From Planotetraspora mira (lineage in GTDB: Bacteria > Actinomycetota > Actinomycetes > Streptosporangiales > Streptosporangiaceae), in assembly GCF_016863275.1 (NCBI RefSeq), contig NZ_BOOO01000027.1, forward strand, positions 1 through 64,000: a stretch of DNA of 64,000 nucleotides. The letters run 5' to 3'. Below, one piece after another: positions 10,193 to 18,437 of the stretch. A program made the translations under genes and the position numbers. The notes below the pieces were generated by a model. The model was not told where the DNA came from. It saw nothing but the letters and a program-made list of their open reading frames with translations, and did not search any database. How positions within the stretch are numbered: position 1 is the first letter of the stretch; every line of letters starts with the position of its first letter.

Positions 10193-11530
10193 TCAGCTGG
10201 CCCAGTCGAGCAACGGGCGGGCGTTGCTCGGGTGGCGGAGCTTGGAGAGCGACTCCTTCTCCAGCTGGCGGATCCGCTCCCGGGTGAGGCCCAGGTGCCT
10301 GCCGATCTCGTCCAGGGTGTGCGGCTTGCCGTCGGTCAGCCCGAAACGAAGACTCATGATCTTCGCCTCGCGCGGGCTCAGGTTGCCCAGTACGCCCTTG
10401 AGCTGCTCGGCCAGCAGTTGGCGGTCCACGACCTCGGACGCCTCGGGAGAGTCGACGTCCTCGATCAGGTCGCCGATCCTGGTCTCGCCGTCCTCGCCGA
10501 TCGTGGAGTCGAGGCTGATCGGCTGCCTGCTCGTACGGAGCAGCTCCTCGATCTGGTCGGGCGTCTTGTCGAGCTCCACCGCCAGCTCTTCCGGCGTGGG
10601 CTCACGGCCGAGACGCTGGTGCATGTCACGCTCGACGCGCGACAGCTTGGACAACATCTCCAGCACGTGGACGGGCAGGCGGATCGTGCGGGCGGAGTCG
10701 GCGAAGCCGCGCTGGATCGCCTGTCTGATCCACCACATGGCGTAGGTCGAGAACTTGTAGCCCTTGGTGTAGTCGAACTTCTCCACGGCCCGGATCAGGC
10801 CGAGGTTGCCCTCCTGGACGACGTCGAGGAGGGACATGCCGCGGTCGGTGTACTTCTTGGCGACCGACACGACCAGGCGGAGGTTGGCCTCCAGCATGTG
10901 GTCCTTGGCGCGCTTGCCGTCGTCGATGACCCACTGGAGGTCCTCGCGGACGCCCGGAGCGAGCTTCTCGCCGCTCTCCAGGGCCGTCTCGAGCTTGTAC
11001 TCCGCGTACAGCCCGGCCTCGATGCGCTTGGCGAGCTCGACCTCCTGCGCGGCGGTCAGCAGCGTGCGGCGCCCGATCGACTTGAGGTAGGTGTGCACCG
11101 AGTCGCCCATGACGGACGAGTTGTCGTCGAGGTCCATCGTCCCGGTGTGCTCGGCGTCCTCGGGCGACCAGTCCTCGTCGTCGGTGTTCGCGTCGGCCGC
11201 GTCGTCGCCGGGCTTGGCGGTTGTCTTCGCCGCGGAGCGCCGGGTCGCGGCGGTCGCGGCGGCCCTGCGGGTCTTCCTCGCCGGGGTCTTCTTACCCGCG
11301 TTCTGGGCGGGTACGGCGGTGTCGTCCTCCGAGGCCAGCTTCACGCCCGCCTCGGTGAGCTCGCTGAGGATCGAGCGGCCCTCGGTGGGGCTGACCCCGA
11401 ACCGGGCAAACGCCTCGCGAAGTTCCGACAGGGAAAGGTGACCCTGCGCTCGCCCTTGGTCCAGAAGGCGGCCGAGGGTGGTCGGGGGCACCTCGCTGTC
11501 GGGCGCGGTCGCCACGGCAGTGCGGGGCAT
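10193..11530 (-). CDS. RNA polymerase sigma-70 family factor (group 1/2, HrdB/HrdD-like)
   Basis: This 445-residue sigma factor has all sigma-70 regions. A region 1.1-like helix pair lies at residues 17-70. An Ala/Lys/Arg-rich linker follows to about 150, then region 1.2-2.4 with NLRLVVSVAKKY, the EGNLGLIRAVEKFDYTKGYKFSTYA core and WWIRQAIQRG. Region 3 carries RLPVHVLEMLSKLSRVERDMHQRLGREPTPEEL and region 4 ends in LGLTRERIRQLEKESLSKLRHPS. Several positions that are invariant in HrdB/SigB differ (ADSARTIRLPVHVLEML instead of ADQARTIRIPVHMVEVI), so this is probably an alternative principal-like factor rather than the housekeeping one. A GGAGGAGGTG site precedes the ATG. Confidence in the family is high; subgroup assignment is inference. 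Confidence 0.9.
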   Translation of the reverse strand: MPRTAVATAPDSEVPPTTLGRLLDQGRAQGHLSLSELREAFARFGVSPTEGRSILSELTEAGVKLASEDDTAVPAQNAGKKTPARKTRRAAATAATRRSAAKTTAKPGDDAADANTDDEDWSPEDAEHTGTMDLDDNSSVMGDSVHTYLKSIGRRTLLTAAQEVELAKRIEAGLYAEYKLETALESGEKLAPGVREDLQWVIDDGKRAKDHMLEANLRLVVSVAKKYTDRGMSLLDVVQEGNLGLIRAVEKFDYTKGYKFSTYAMWWIRQAIQRGFADSARTIRLPVHVLEMLSKLSRVERDMHQRLGREPTPEELAVELDKTPDQIEELLRTSRQPISLDSTIGEDGETRIGDLIEDVDSPEASEVVDRQLLAEQLKGVLGNLSPREAKIMSLRFGLTDGKPHTLDEIGRHLGLTRERIRQLEKESLSKLRHPSNARPLLDWAS

Positions 11531-11615
11531 GAAGGCACCTCCTCCTTTACCGGAGTTCTCATACGTGCGGTGGTCGGGTGGGTGGTGGCGGTACGGCACG
11601 CGCACCAGTAGCAAT

Positions 11616-11640
11616 AACGCCAGCGGCCTCAGTTTGTTCC
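11616..11640 (-). promoter_or_regulatory. Possible ECF-type promoter of the sigma gene
   Basis: On the minus strand GGAAC (11640-11636) and GTT (11618-11616) are 17 bases apart, resembling SigR/SigE-type promoters (GGAAY-N16-18-GTT). In Streptomyces the related hrdD gene is transcribed by such ECF factors. It lies 86 bases upstream of the start codon. Confidence 0.35.
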
Positions 11641-11679
11641 CGGAGGGACGTTCCGGAGGGGCCTGCCCCGCCCGCCGGG

Positions 11680-12828
11680 CTATCGCCGGGACGGATCCCT
11701 GAGGGCGGCGAGATCGGGTTTCCCGTTGGACAGGACGGGGATCGCCTGCACCACCTCCACCACGCGTGGGGCCGCGTAGGCGGGCAGCCGTTCCTTCGCG
11801 AACGAACGGAGATCGTCGAGGGTGACCTCGCCGACCACGACCGCCACGACGATCTCGCCCCATTCGGGGTCGGGCCTGCCGACGACGGCGACGTCCCGCA
11901 CGCCCGGATGGCCGGCGAGGACCTTCGTCACGACCCCCGCGACGACCTTCTGGCCGCCGGTGTTGATGACGTCGTCGGCCCGGCCGAGCACGGAGAGCCT
12001 GCCATCGGTGATCACCCCGAGGTCGGAGGTGACGAACCACCTCCCGTCGAAGGGGTGGTCCTCGCGCAGGCGGTAACCGGAGAAGACGACGGGCCCGGCG
12101 ATCCGGACCCGGCCGTCGGCGCCGATTTCGAGATCTACATTGTCAAGGGGGACGCCGTCGTACACGCTTCCGCCGCTGGTCTCGCTCATGCCGTACGTCG
12201 TGACGATCCGTGCGCCGGCCAGGGTCGCCTCGTCGATCAGGCCGGGGGGAGCGGCAGCGCCCCCGAGGAGGATCGTGCGGAAGACGGAGACGTCCGCGCC
12301 CGCGTCGAGCAGCCGCCGCAACTGGGTCGGCACGAGGGACACGTGATCCGCGCCGCTCGCGGCGACGTGGCCGGGGGAGAAGCCCTCGTGGATGATCGGC
12401 TCGCTCCCGCTCAGGAGCGACCTGACCAGCACCTGCATCCCGGAGATGTGCGCCGGAGGCAGACAGCACAACCAGCGCTCCCCCTCATGCGCGCCCACAC
12501 GGGTGAGGGACGCCCGCGCCGACGCCGTGAGCGCGGAGGCCGTCAGTTCGACGCCCTTCGGAGGCCCGGTGGACCCCGATGTGGCGATGATCACAGTCGC
12601 GTCGGTCGGCACGCCGTCCGGTTCCCGCCGTACGCCGTCGGGGGTGACGACGTGGGTGGGCCGCAGGGCGGCGAGGGCCGCCTCCAGTGCGGGTCGCGGC
12701 AGGTCGGGGGAGAGCGGCAACACGGCGGGACCGTCCCCCGACAGGGCGTGCCGTACGGCGTCGAACAGGGCGGGTCCCGGCGGCATGAGCAGGGCATGGA
12801 CCGGTCGCTGTCCAAATCGGGTCGGCAC
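11680..12828 (-). CDS. menE: o-Succinylbenzoate-CoA ligase-like AMP-forming enzyme
   Basis: MenE activates o-succinylbenzoate to its CoA thioester in menaquinone synthesis. This 382-residue protein is short but typical of actinobacterial MenE. It has the adenylate-forming motif TSGSTGPPKG, the core TTYGMSETSGG, SDLG with GRADDVINTGGQKV, and the C-terminal hinge/catalytic lysine segment VLSNGKPDLAAL. The GTG at 12828 is chosen because a TAACCT hexamer sits seven bases upstream, the signature of a leaderless start. An internal ATG at 12786 is the alternative. It is divergent from menB and menD, supporting the assignment. Confidence 0.88.
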   Translation of the reverse strand: MPTRFGQRPVHALLMPPGPALFDAVRHALSGDGPAVLPLSPDLPRPALEAALAALRPTHVVTPDGVRREPDGVPTDATVIIATSGSTGPPKGVELTASALTASARASLTRVGAHEGERWLCCLPPAHISGMQVLVRSLLSGSEPIIHEGFSPGHVAASGADHVSLVPTQLRRLLDAGADVSVFRTILLGGAAAPPGLIDEATLAGARIVTTYGMSETSGGSVYDGVPLDNVDLEIGADGRVRIAGPVVFSGYRLREDHPFDGRWFVTSDLGVITDGRLSVLGRADDVINTGGQKVVAGVVTKVLAGHPGVRDVAVVGRPDPEWGEIVVAVVVGEVTLDDLRSFAKERLPAYAAPRVVEVVQAIPVLSNGKPDLAALRDPSRR

Positions 12829-12915
12829 GGTCGTAAGGTTAGTCCGGGTACGGGCGCGTCCGGTGCGGGGGCCGATACGTGACGACCGCAGATACGAGAC
12901 GACTGAGGAGCGAGC

Positions 12916-13746
12916 GTGACCATCGGGCTCGACTGGAAGCGGTCCGGCGATTACGAAGACATCGTCTACGAGACGGTGGAGGGAATCGCGAAGATCACGA
13001 TCAACCGGCCCGAGCGGCACAACGCGTTCCGCCCGACGACCCTCTTCGAACTCCGGGACGCGTTCAACGTGGCCCAGGAGGACCCCGAGGTCGGCGTGAT
13101 CATCTTCACCGGTGCGGGCGACAAGGCGTTCTGCTCGGGCGGCGACCAGAAGATCCGCGGTGACGACGGCTACGTCGACGACAAGACCCACGGCATCGGG
13201 CGCCTGAACGTGCTCGACCTCCAGGTCCAGATCCGCCGCTGCCCCAAGCCGGTCATCGCGATGGTCGCGGGTTACGCGATCGGCGGCGGCCACGTGCTGC
13301 ACGTCTGCTGCGACCTGACGATCGCCGCCGACAACGCCAAGTTCGGCCAGACGGGTCCCAAGGTGGGCTCGTTCGACGGCGGTTACGGCTCCTGGCTGCT
13401 CGCCGAGACGGTCGGGCTCAAGCGGGCCCGCGAGATCTGGTACCTCTGCCGCCAGTACGACGCGGAGACCGCTCTGCAGTGGGGGCTCGTCAACGCCGTC
13501 GTTCCCCTCGAGCGGCTCGAGGAGGAGACCGTCCAGTGGGCACGCGAACTGCTGGAGAAGTCGCCGCTCGCTCTGCGGATGCTGAAGGGCGCGCTCAACG
13601 CCGTGACCGACGGCGCCGCGGGCATGCAGCAGTTCGCGGGCGACGCCACGCTCCTGTACTACATGAGCGAGGAGGCCCAGGAGGGCCGCGACGCCTTCAA
13701 GGAGAAGCGCACCCCTGACTTCTCGAAGTTCCCGCGCCGCCCGTAG
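12916..13746 (+). CDS. menB: 1,4-Dihydroxy-2-naphthoyl-CoA synthase
   Basis: MenB closes o-succinylbenzoyl-CoA to 1,4-dihydroxy-2-naphthoyl-CoA by an intramolecular Claisen reaction. The 276-residue protein shows the crotonase fold with HNAFRP near the start, [11 protein letters not shown] for CoA and oxyanion binding, [18 protein letters not shown], and the MenB-specific [13 protein letters not shown] loop. The ending [13 protein letters not shown] is also typical of MenB. The start is GTG at 12916 with GAGGAG upstream. It is transcribed away from menE and followed 68 bases later by menD. Confidence 0.96.
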   Translation: MTIGLDWKRSGDYEDIVYETVEGIAKITINRPERHNAFRPTTLFELRDAFNVAQEDPEVGVIIFTGAGDKAFCSGGDQKIRGDDGYVDDKTHGIGRLNVLDLQVQIRRCPKPVIAMVAGYAIGGGHVLHVCCDLTIAADNAKFGQTGPKVGSFDGGYGSWLLAETVGLKRAREIWYLCRQYDAETALQWGLVNAVVPLERLEEETVQWARELLEKSPLALRMLKGALNAVTDGAAGMQQFAGDATLLYYMSEEAQEGRDAFKEKRTPDFSKFPRRP

Positions 13747-13814
13747 ATGGGGATGATCGCCGACCCGTCCCCGGAGGGACGCCGCGCCGTCAGGCGGATC
13801 GTGGAGCCGCGGCC

Positions 13815-15464
13815 GTGAACCCCGCGACCGCGCTCGCCACCGTGCTGGCCGACGAACTCGTCCGCTGCGGCGTGACCGACGTCGTCCTCGCGCCCGGATC
13901 GCGCTCCGCGCCGCTCGCGCTGGCCGTCCACGCCGAGTCACGTCTCAGGCTGCACGTGCGCATCGACGAGAGGTCGGCCTCCTTCCTCGCGCTCGGGCTG
14001 GCCAAGCGGTCCGAGCGGCCGGTGGCGGTGATCTGCACGTCGGGCACGGCGGCGGCGAACTTCCACCCGGCCGTCATCGAGGCCTCGGAGTCGGGCGTGC
14101 CGCTGCTCGTGCTGACCGCCGACCGGCCGGCCGAGTTGCGGGGTACCGGCGCCAACCAGACCATCGACCAGGTCAAGCTGTACGGCTCGGCCGTACGGTG
14201 GTACGCCGAGATCGGCGTGCCCGAGGACCGGCCGGGCCAGGTGGCCTACTGGCGGTCGCTCGCCGGGCGGGCCTACCAGCGGGCGCTCGGCCCGTCCGAC
14301 CCGGGACCGGTCCACCTGAACGTGGCGTTCAGGGAGCCGCTGATCCCGGACGGCGACACGACCTGGTGCGAGTCGCTCGACGGCGACGCCGGAGGCGCGT
14401 GGATCAGGGCCAGGGTCGCGCCGCCCTCGTCCGCCCTGCACATCCCGCCGACCCGCAGGGGCGTCCTCGTCGTGGGCGACGGCGCACCCGGTGTCCGGCG
14501 CTACGTCGCGGCGGCGGGGATGGCGGGCTGGCCGGTCCTGTCGGAGCCCAACGGCGGCGGCCGGTACGGCGACCACGCCATCTCGGCCTATCACTTCCTT
14601 CTGTCCGACCCGGAGTTCGCGCGGGCCCACCGGCCCGACGTCGTGGTGACCCTCGGCCGTCCCGGCCTGTCGCGGCCGCTGATGTCGTGGCTGCGGCGGG
14701 CCGACGAGCACATCGTCGTCGCCACCGACCTCACCCGCTGGCCCGATCCCACCAGGTCGGCCACGCAGGTGGCGCAGGCCGTGGAGATCCCCATCGCGGC
14801 GGGCGACGACTCGTGGCTGCGTTCCTGGCGGCAGGCCGACCACGTGGCCAGGGAGGCGATCGACGGCGTCCTCGGCTCCGCGGGGCTGACGGAGCCGCGC
14901 CTCGCCCGTGACCTCGCCGGGCTGCTGCCCAACGGTTCGCTCCTCTTCTGCGGGTCCTCGACGCCGATCAGGGAGCTCGACCAGACCATGCGGCCCCGCC
15001 GCGGGCTGCGCCTGATGGCGAACCGGGGGGCGTCGGGGATCGACGGCCTCGTCTCCACGGCCATGGGCGCCGCGCTCGCCCACAACGGCCCGACGTACGC
15101 GCTGATCGGCGACCTGACGTTGCTGCACGACCAGAACGGGCTGGTGCTCGGCCCGCGTGAGCCGCGGCCCGACCTGTGCCTGGTGGTCGTGAACAACGAC
15201 GGTGGCGGGATCTTCTCGTTGCTGCCGCAGGCCGCTCTCGAGGGGCCGTTCGAGCGGGTCTTCGGCACGCCGCACGGGGTGGACCTCAGCTACGTCGCGG
15301 CGGCGAGCGGGGTGCCGCACACGCTCGTGGAGGACATCGACGACCTGCCGAGGGCGATCAAGGGGGATGGTCTCCGGATGGTCGAGGTGCGCACCGACCG
15401 CACGGAGAACGCGGCCGTCCACGTCGCGATGCGCGACGCCGTCCGGGAGGCGATGCGCGCGTAG
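13815..15464 (+). CDS. menD: 2-Succinyl-5-enolpyruvyl-6-hydroxy-3-cyclohexene-1-carboxylate synthase
   Basis: MenD is the thiamine diphosphate-dependent enzyme joining isochorismate and 2-oxoglutarate. The 549-residue protein has normal length and domain order. The N-terminal pyrimidine-binding domain carries LAPGSRSAPLALAV and ERSASFLALGLAK; the C-terminal diphosphate-binding domain carries GDLTLLHDQNG and NNDGGGIFSLLPQ (the GDx...NNDGGG motif). MANRGASGIDG is also family-specific. The start is GTG at 13815, with no strong ribosome binding site. Its neighbours menB and menE plus the isochorismate synthase at 18.4 kb form a loose menaquinone locus. Confidence 0.95.
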   Translation: MNPATALATVLADELVRCGVTDVVLAPGSRSAPLALAVHAESRLRLHVRIDERSASFLALGLAKRSERPVAVICTSGTAAANFHPAVIEASESGVPLLVLTADRPAELRGTGANQTIDQVKLYGSAVRWYAEIGVPEDRPGQVAYWRSLAGRAYQRALGPSDPGPVHLNVAFREPLIPDGDTTWCESLDGDAGGAWIRARVAPPSSALHIPPTRRGVLVVGDGAPGVRRYVAAAGMAGWPVLSEPNGGGRYGDHAISAYHFLLSDPEFARAHRPDVVVTLGRPGLSRPLMSWLRRADEHIVVATDLTRWPDPTRSATQVAQAVEIPIAAGDDSWLRSWRQADHVAREAIDGVLGSAGLTEPRLARDLAGLLPNGSLLFCGSSTPIRELDQTMRPRRGLRLMANRGASGIDGLVSTAMGAALAHNGPTYALIGDLTLLHDQNGLVLGPREPRPDLCLVVVNNDGGGIFSLLPQAALEGPFERVFGTPHGVDLSYVAAASGVPHTLVEDIDDLPRAIKGDGLRMVEVRTDRTENAAVHVAMRDAVREAMRA

Positions 15465-15566
15465 GCCTCGTCCTCGTGGCCGATCCCCGTTGGTCCCCGA
15501 GAGGGATGCGCCGCCCCGGTCGCGGCGGCATGATGTACCTGGTTCGCCGGACAGAAGTGGAGTGAC

Positions 15567-16217
15567 ATGCACGTCGTCGACGAGTGGTTGCAGACCATTC
15601 CCTCTGTCTGGGTCTACGTTCTCGTGGGCCTGGTGGTCGGGCTCGAGAGCCTCGGGATCCCCCTTCCGGGAGAGATCGTGCTGGTGAGCGCCGCGCTGCT
15701 GGCGGCCCAGGGCGTGGTCCATCCTCTCGTCGTCGGGATCTGCGCCAGCGCGGGGGCGATCGTGGGCGACTCGATCGGCTACGTCATCGGGCGCAAGGGC
15801 GGGCAGCCGCTGTTCGATCGGCTCGGCCGGCGCTTCCCCAAGCATTTCGGGCCGGCTCACATCGCCAAGGCGGAGCAGGTCTTCCACCGGTGGGGCATGT
15901 GGGCGGTGTTCTTCGGCCGCTTCGTCGCCCTGCTGCGCATCCTCGCCGGCCCTCTCGCCGGGGCGCTGCGCATGCCGTACTGGCGCTTCGCCGTCGCGAA
16001 CGTCCTGGGCGGCGTCCTGTGGGCGGGAGGCACCACGGCGGGCGTCTACTACCTGGGCGTGGTCGCCGACAAGTGGATGAAGAACTTCTCCTGGGCCGGC
16101 CTGGGCGTCGCGGTCGTCTTCGGCATCGCGACCACGATGTGGCTGAAGCGCAAGGCGGCCAAGTCGGTCGCCGCCGAGGAGGAGCAGGCCGCCGAGGCCG
16201 AGGCCGTCGGCGCCTGA
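15567..16217 (+). CDS. DedA family membrane protein
   Basis: This 216-residue integral membrane protein belongs to the DedA/SNARE-associated (VTT) family, implicated in undecaprenyl-phosphate or phospholipid flipping. It has about five hydrophobic segments, the LESLGIPLPGE re-entrant motif near residue 30, IGYVIGRKGG, and the conserved FGRFVALLRILAGPLAGALRMPYWRFAVANVLGGVLWA stretch (read in parts). The C-terminal tail is charged. The ATG at 15567 has AGTGGAG upstream. It converges with the GntR gene. A second DedA paralogue lies at 56.7 kb. Confidence 0.88.
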   Translation: MHVVDEWLQTIPSVWVYVLVGLVVGLESLGIPLPGEIVLVSAALLAAQGVVHPLVVGICASAGAIVGDSIGYVIGRKGGQPLFDRLGRRFPKHFGPAHIAKAEQVFHRWGMWAVFFGRFVALLRILAGPLAGALRMPYWRFAVANVLGGVLWAGGTTAGVYYLGVVADKWMKNFSWAGLGVAVVFGIATTMWLKRKAAKSVAAEEEQAAEAEAVGA

Positions 16218-16220
16218 CCC

Positions 16221-16242
16221 TCGAGCGGGGGCTACCGCTCGA
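16221..16242. terminator. Convergent hairpin between dedA and gntR
   Basis: TCGAGCGG and CCGCTCGA form 8-base arms around a 6-base loop. The hairpin lies four bases after the dedA stop codon and overlaps the end of the opposing GntR gene, so it could serve both directions. Confidence 0.45.
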
Positions 16243-16969
16243 TCAACGTCACCTCGAGGGAGTAGTGCGACGCACGGTAGACGTGCGATCCGTGCTCGAC
16301 GGCCTTGCCCTGGTCGTCGTACGTCGTGCGGACCATCGTGATCAGCGGCGCGCCCCGGCGCTCGCCGAGCAGCCGGGCCTCCGCCGGACTCGCGACCTTC
16401 GCACCGATCCGCTGGTTGGCGACCCTCAGCCGGACCCCCGCGGCCCGGAGCACCTCGTAGAGGCCGCGCTCCTCCAGCGCCGCCGCGGTGAGGGTGGCGG
16501 GCCCCGGTGGCAGCCAGTTGTGGAGGAGGGCGAGCGGCTCGCCTGAGGCGTAACGGAGCCGTTCGATCCTGAGCACCTCCGCCCCGGTGGTGAGACCGAG
16601 CACCTGGGCGATGCTCTCGTCGGAGGCGACGGTGTCGATGGCGAGCACGCTGGTCGCGGGCTCCTGGCCGGCCCGGCGGAGGTCGTCGTAGAGGCTCGTC
16701 AGCTCGACCGAGCGCTTCACCTGGCCGTGCACGACCTGCGTGCCGACTCCCCGCTTGCGGACGAGCAGCCCCTTGTCGACGAGGTACTGGATCGCTTGGC
16801 GGACCGTCGGCCGGGACAGGCCCAGGCGGTCGGCGAGCAGGATCTCGTTGTCGAGCCGGGAGCCGGGCGGGAGGTCGCCGCGCCTGATGGCCTCGGAGAT
16901 CTGCTCGGCGACCTGGAAGTAGAGGGGCACCGGGCTCGACCGGTCGAGGTCGATCTGGAGCTCGCTCAT
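16232..16969 (-). CDS. GntR/HutC-family regulator with UTRA domain
   Basis: This 245-residue regulator has an N-terminal GntR winged helix (residues 8-75, PLYFQVAEQISEAIRRGDLPPGSRLDNEILLADRLGLSRPTVRQAI read in parts). The UTRA effector domain at about 95-235 is of HutC type (RIERLRYASGEPLALLHNWLP). The ATG at 16969 has an ideal AGGAGGAG ribosome binding site. A promoter with a palindrome over its -35 lies just upstream, suggesting autoregulation. The divergent cupin gene is the likely co-regulated partner. The effector is unknown; sugars or amino-acid derivatives are usual for the group. Confidence 0.85.
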   Translation of the reverse strand: MSELQIDLDRSSPVPLYFQVAEQISEAIRRGDLPPGSRLDNEILLADRLGLSRPTVRQAIQYLVDKGLLVRKRGVGTQVVHGQVKRSVELTSLYDDLRRAGQEPATSVLAIDTVASDESIAQVLGLTTGAEVLRIERLRYASGEPLALLHNWLPPGPATLTAAALEERGLYEVLRAAGVRLRVANQRIGAKVASPAEARLLGERRGAPLITMVRTTYDDQGKAVEHGSHVYRASHYSLEVTLIER

Positions 16970-16991
16970 GTTCTCCTCCTCAGCCGGATCG

Positions 16992-17020
16992 ATCTTATCG
17001 AGCGCAGAATGTCCGGACAA
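16992..17020 (-). promoter_or_regulatory. Promoter of gntR with overlapping palindrome
   Basis: On the minus strand TTGTCC (17020-17015) and TAAGAT (16997-16992) are exactly 17 bases apart. The perfect palindrome TGTCCGGACA (17010-17019) overlaps the -35 element, a classic place for autorepression by the GntR protein encoded downstream. Confidence 0.5.
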
Positions 17021-17083
17021 AGAACACGGGCAAGAAAGTCCTCCGATACCTGGTTGTCAACTGCGCGGATGGCGCTGCTAATG

Positions 17084-17102
17084 AATCTACTATGTAAAGG
17101 CG
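17084..17102. repeat. 19-base element, copy 1
   Basis: The sequence AATCTACTATGTAAAGGCG recurs at 37089-37107 with one mismatch (A for the second T of CTACT). It is centred on an imperfect palindrome TCTAC-TAT-GTAAA. Here it lies between the divergent GntR and cupin genes; the other copy lies in front of the tyrosine recombinase. It could be a shared operator or a recombination site. Confidence 0.45.
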
Positions 17103-17233
17103 CTGGGCGGGTCCGCGTGGTCACACATCCCACGAAAACCGACCGGCGACGGGTGAGCCGCACGCCCGAATGCGGGCTGGGGGCCATGATTGCGGAACAC
17201 CGGACACGGATGGCACGGAGAAGGAGAATCCTG

Positions 17234-17716
17234 ATGGCGGAAGGCCTGGTGCTGCCGGAGGACCCGTTCCACCGGCGGCTGCACCGCATCGCACCCGGCG
17301 CGCTCACCTCGGAGACGGCACAGACGTCGGGAATGTACCGCCAGGCCGCCATCAGCGGCGCCAGCGTGCACTCCGAGCGCCTCTGGATGGGACAGACCCG
17401 CGTCGCACCGGCGACGGTCTCGGCCAACCACCACCACGGTGATTCCGAGACGGCCATCTACATCGTCAGCGGGACTCCGTCGTTCGTCTTCCTCGACATC
17501 GAGGGGGACGAGGAACGCGAGACCCGGATCGACACCCGGCCGGGCGACTTCATCTTCGTCCCGCCGTTCGTGCCGCATCGGGAGGAGAACCCCGACCCCG
17601 GCAACGAGGCGGTCGTCGTCATCGCGCGCAGCACCCAGGAGGCCATCGTGGTCAACCTGCCGGATCTGCGATGGGAGGGCCCCGTGGCCCGGGGGCATGA
17701 CGGGCGCGCCGGCTGA
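17234..17716 (+). CDS. Cupin-domain protein
   Basis: This 160-residue single-domain cupin has the metal-binding pattern HHHGDSETAIYIVSG (first motif, three His and a Glu-like position), followed by PGDFIFVPPFVPHREENP (second motif with a conserved His). The beta-barrel would span residues 45-145. The ATG at 17234 has AAGGAGAA six bases upstream. Its divergent arrangement with the GntR gene suggests a small-molecule enzyme or binding protein under that regulator. No substrate can be predicted. Confidence 0.8.
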   Translation: MAEGLVLPEDPFHRRLHRIAPGALTSETAQTSGMYRQAAISGASVHSERLWMGQTRVAPATVSANHHHGDSETAIYIVSGTPSFVFLDIEGDEERETRIDTRPGDFIFVPPFVPHREENPDPGNEAVVVIARSTQEAIVVNLPDLRWEGPVARGHDGRAG

Positions 17717-17742
17717 GCCGGCGGGGTGTGTAGCCTGACGCG

Positions 17743-18363
17743 GTGGCCGCGCCGTACCTGACGATCAAGAACATCACCGAGCACGAGATCGAGGTCCGCC
17801 GTTCGCGCTTCATCTGCGCCCTCGCCCCGGCGAGCACCGAGGAGGCGGCCCGCGAGTTCATCGCCGGGATCAGGCGCCGGCACGCCGACGCCACGCACAA
17901 CTGCACGGCGTACATCATCGGCGACCGGGTCAGGAAGGCGGACGACGACGGCGAGCCGGGAGGCACGGCGGGCACACCCATGCTGGAGATGCTCGGCCGC
18001 CGGGGCTTCGCCGACGTCGTCGCCGTGGTCACCCGGCATTTCGGGGGTGTGCTGCTGGGCGCGGGCGGCCTCGCCCGGGCGTACGGCGGAGCCGTGGGGG
18101 AGACGCTCGACCGCGCGGAGAGCGTCTCGATGGTTCCGGCGACGGTCGTCACGGTGACGATCGACCACGCCCACGCGGGACGCCTGGACAACGACCTGCG
18201 GGCTTCGCCGTACGCGTTGCGGGGCGTGGCCTACGGGCCGGGTGTCACCTTCGAGGTCGCCGTCGCGCAGGAGAGGGTGCCGGCCTTCGAGGAATGGCTG
18301 GCGACCGTCACCGCCGGACGCGCCGTGCTGACGCTCGGGGGCCTGGTCTACCTGGCCGGCTGA
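17743..18363 (+). CDS. YigZ/IMPACT family protein
   Basis: This 206-residue protein matches the YigZ family (bacterial IMPACT domain plus C-terminal DUF1949-like domain), linked to translation or ribosome-associated control. Diagnostic motifs are RSRFICALAPAST, ATHNCTAYIIG, DDGEPGGTAGTPMLEML and VTRHFGGVLLGAGGLARAYGGA. The GTG at 17743 sits six bases after a TAGCCT hexamer, fitting a leaderless start. It follows the cupin gene by 26 bases but probably has its own promoter. Confidence 0.88.
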   Translation: MAAPYLTIKNITEHEIEVRRSRFICALAPASTEEAAREFIAGIRRRHADATHNCTAYIIGDRVRKADDDGEPGGTAGTPMLEMLGRRGFADVVAVVTRHFGGVLLGAGGLARAYGGAVGETLDRAESVSMVPATVVTVTIDHAHAGRLDNDLRASPYALRGVAYGPGVTFEVAVAQERVPAFEEWLATVTAGRAVLTLGGLVYLAG

Positions 18364-18378
18364 GGGAGCGCGGGCCGG

Positions 18379-18420
18379 CGGGTCCGGGCGGCGGTGCGGG
18401 CCTGCCGGGCTCCGGACCCG
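18379..18420. terminator. Convergent hairpin after yigZ
   Basis: CGGGTCCGG and CCGGACCCG are perfect 9-base arms 24 bases apart, in the gap between the plus-strand YigZ gene and the minus-strand isochorismate synthase gene. It is a likely bidirectional terminator. Confidence 0.5.
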
Positions 18421-18437
18421 TGGTTCGGCGGCGGGCC

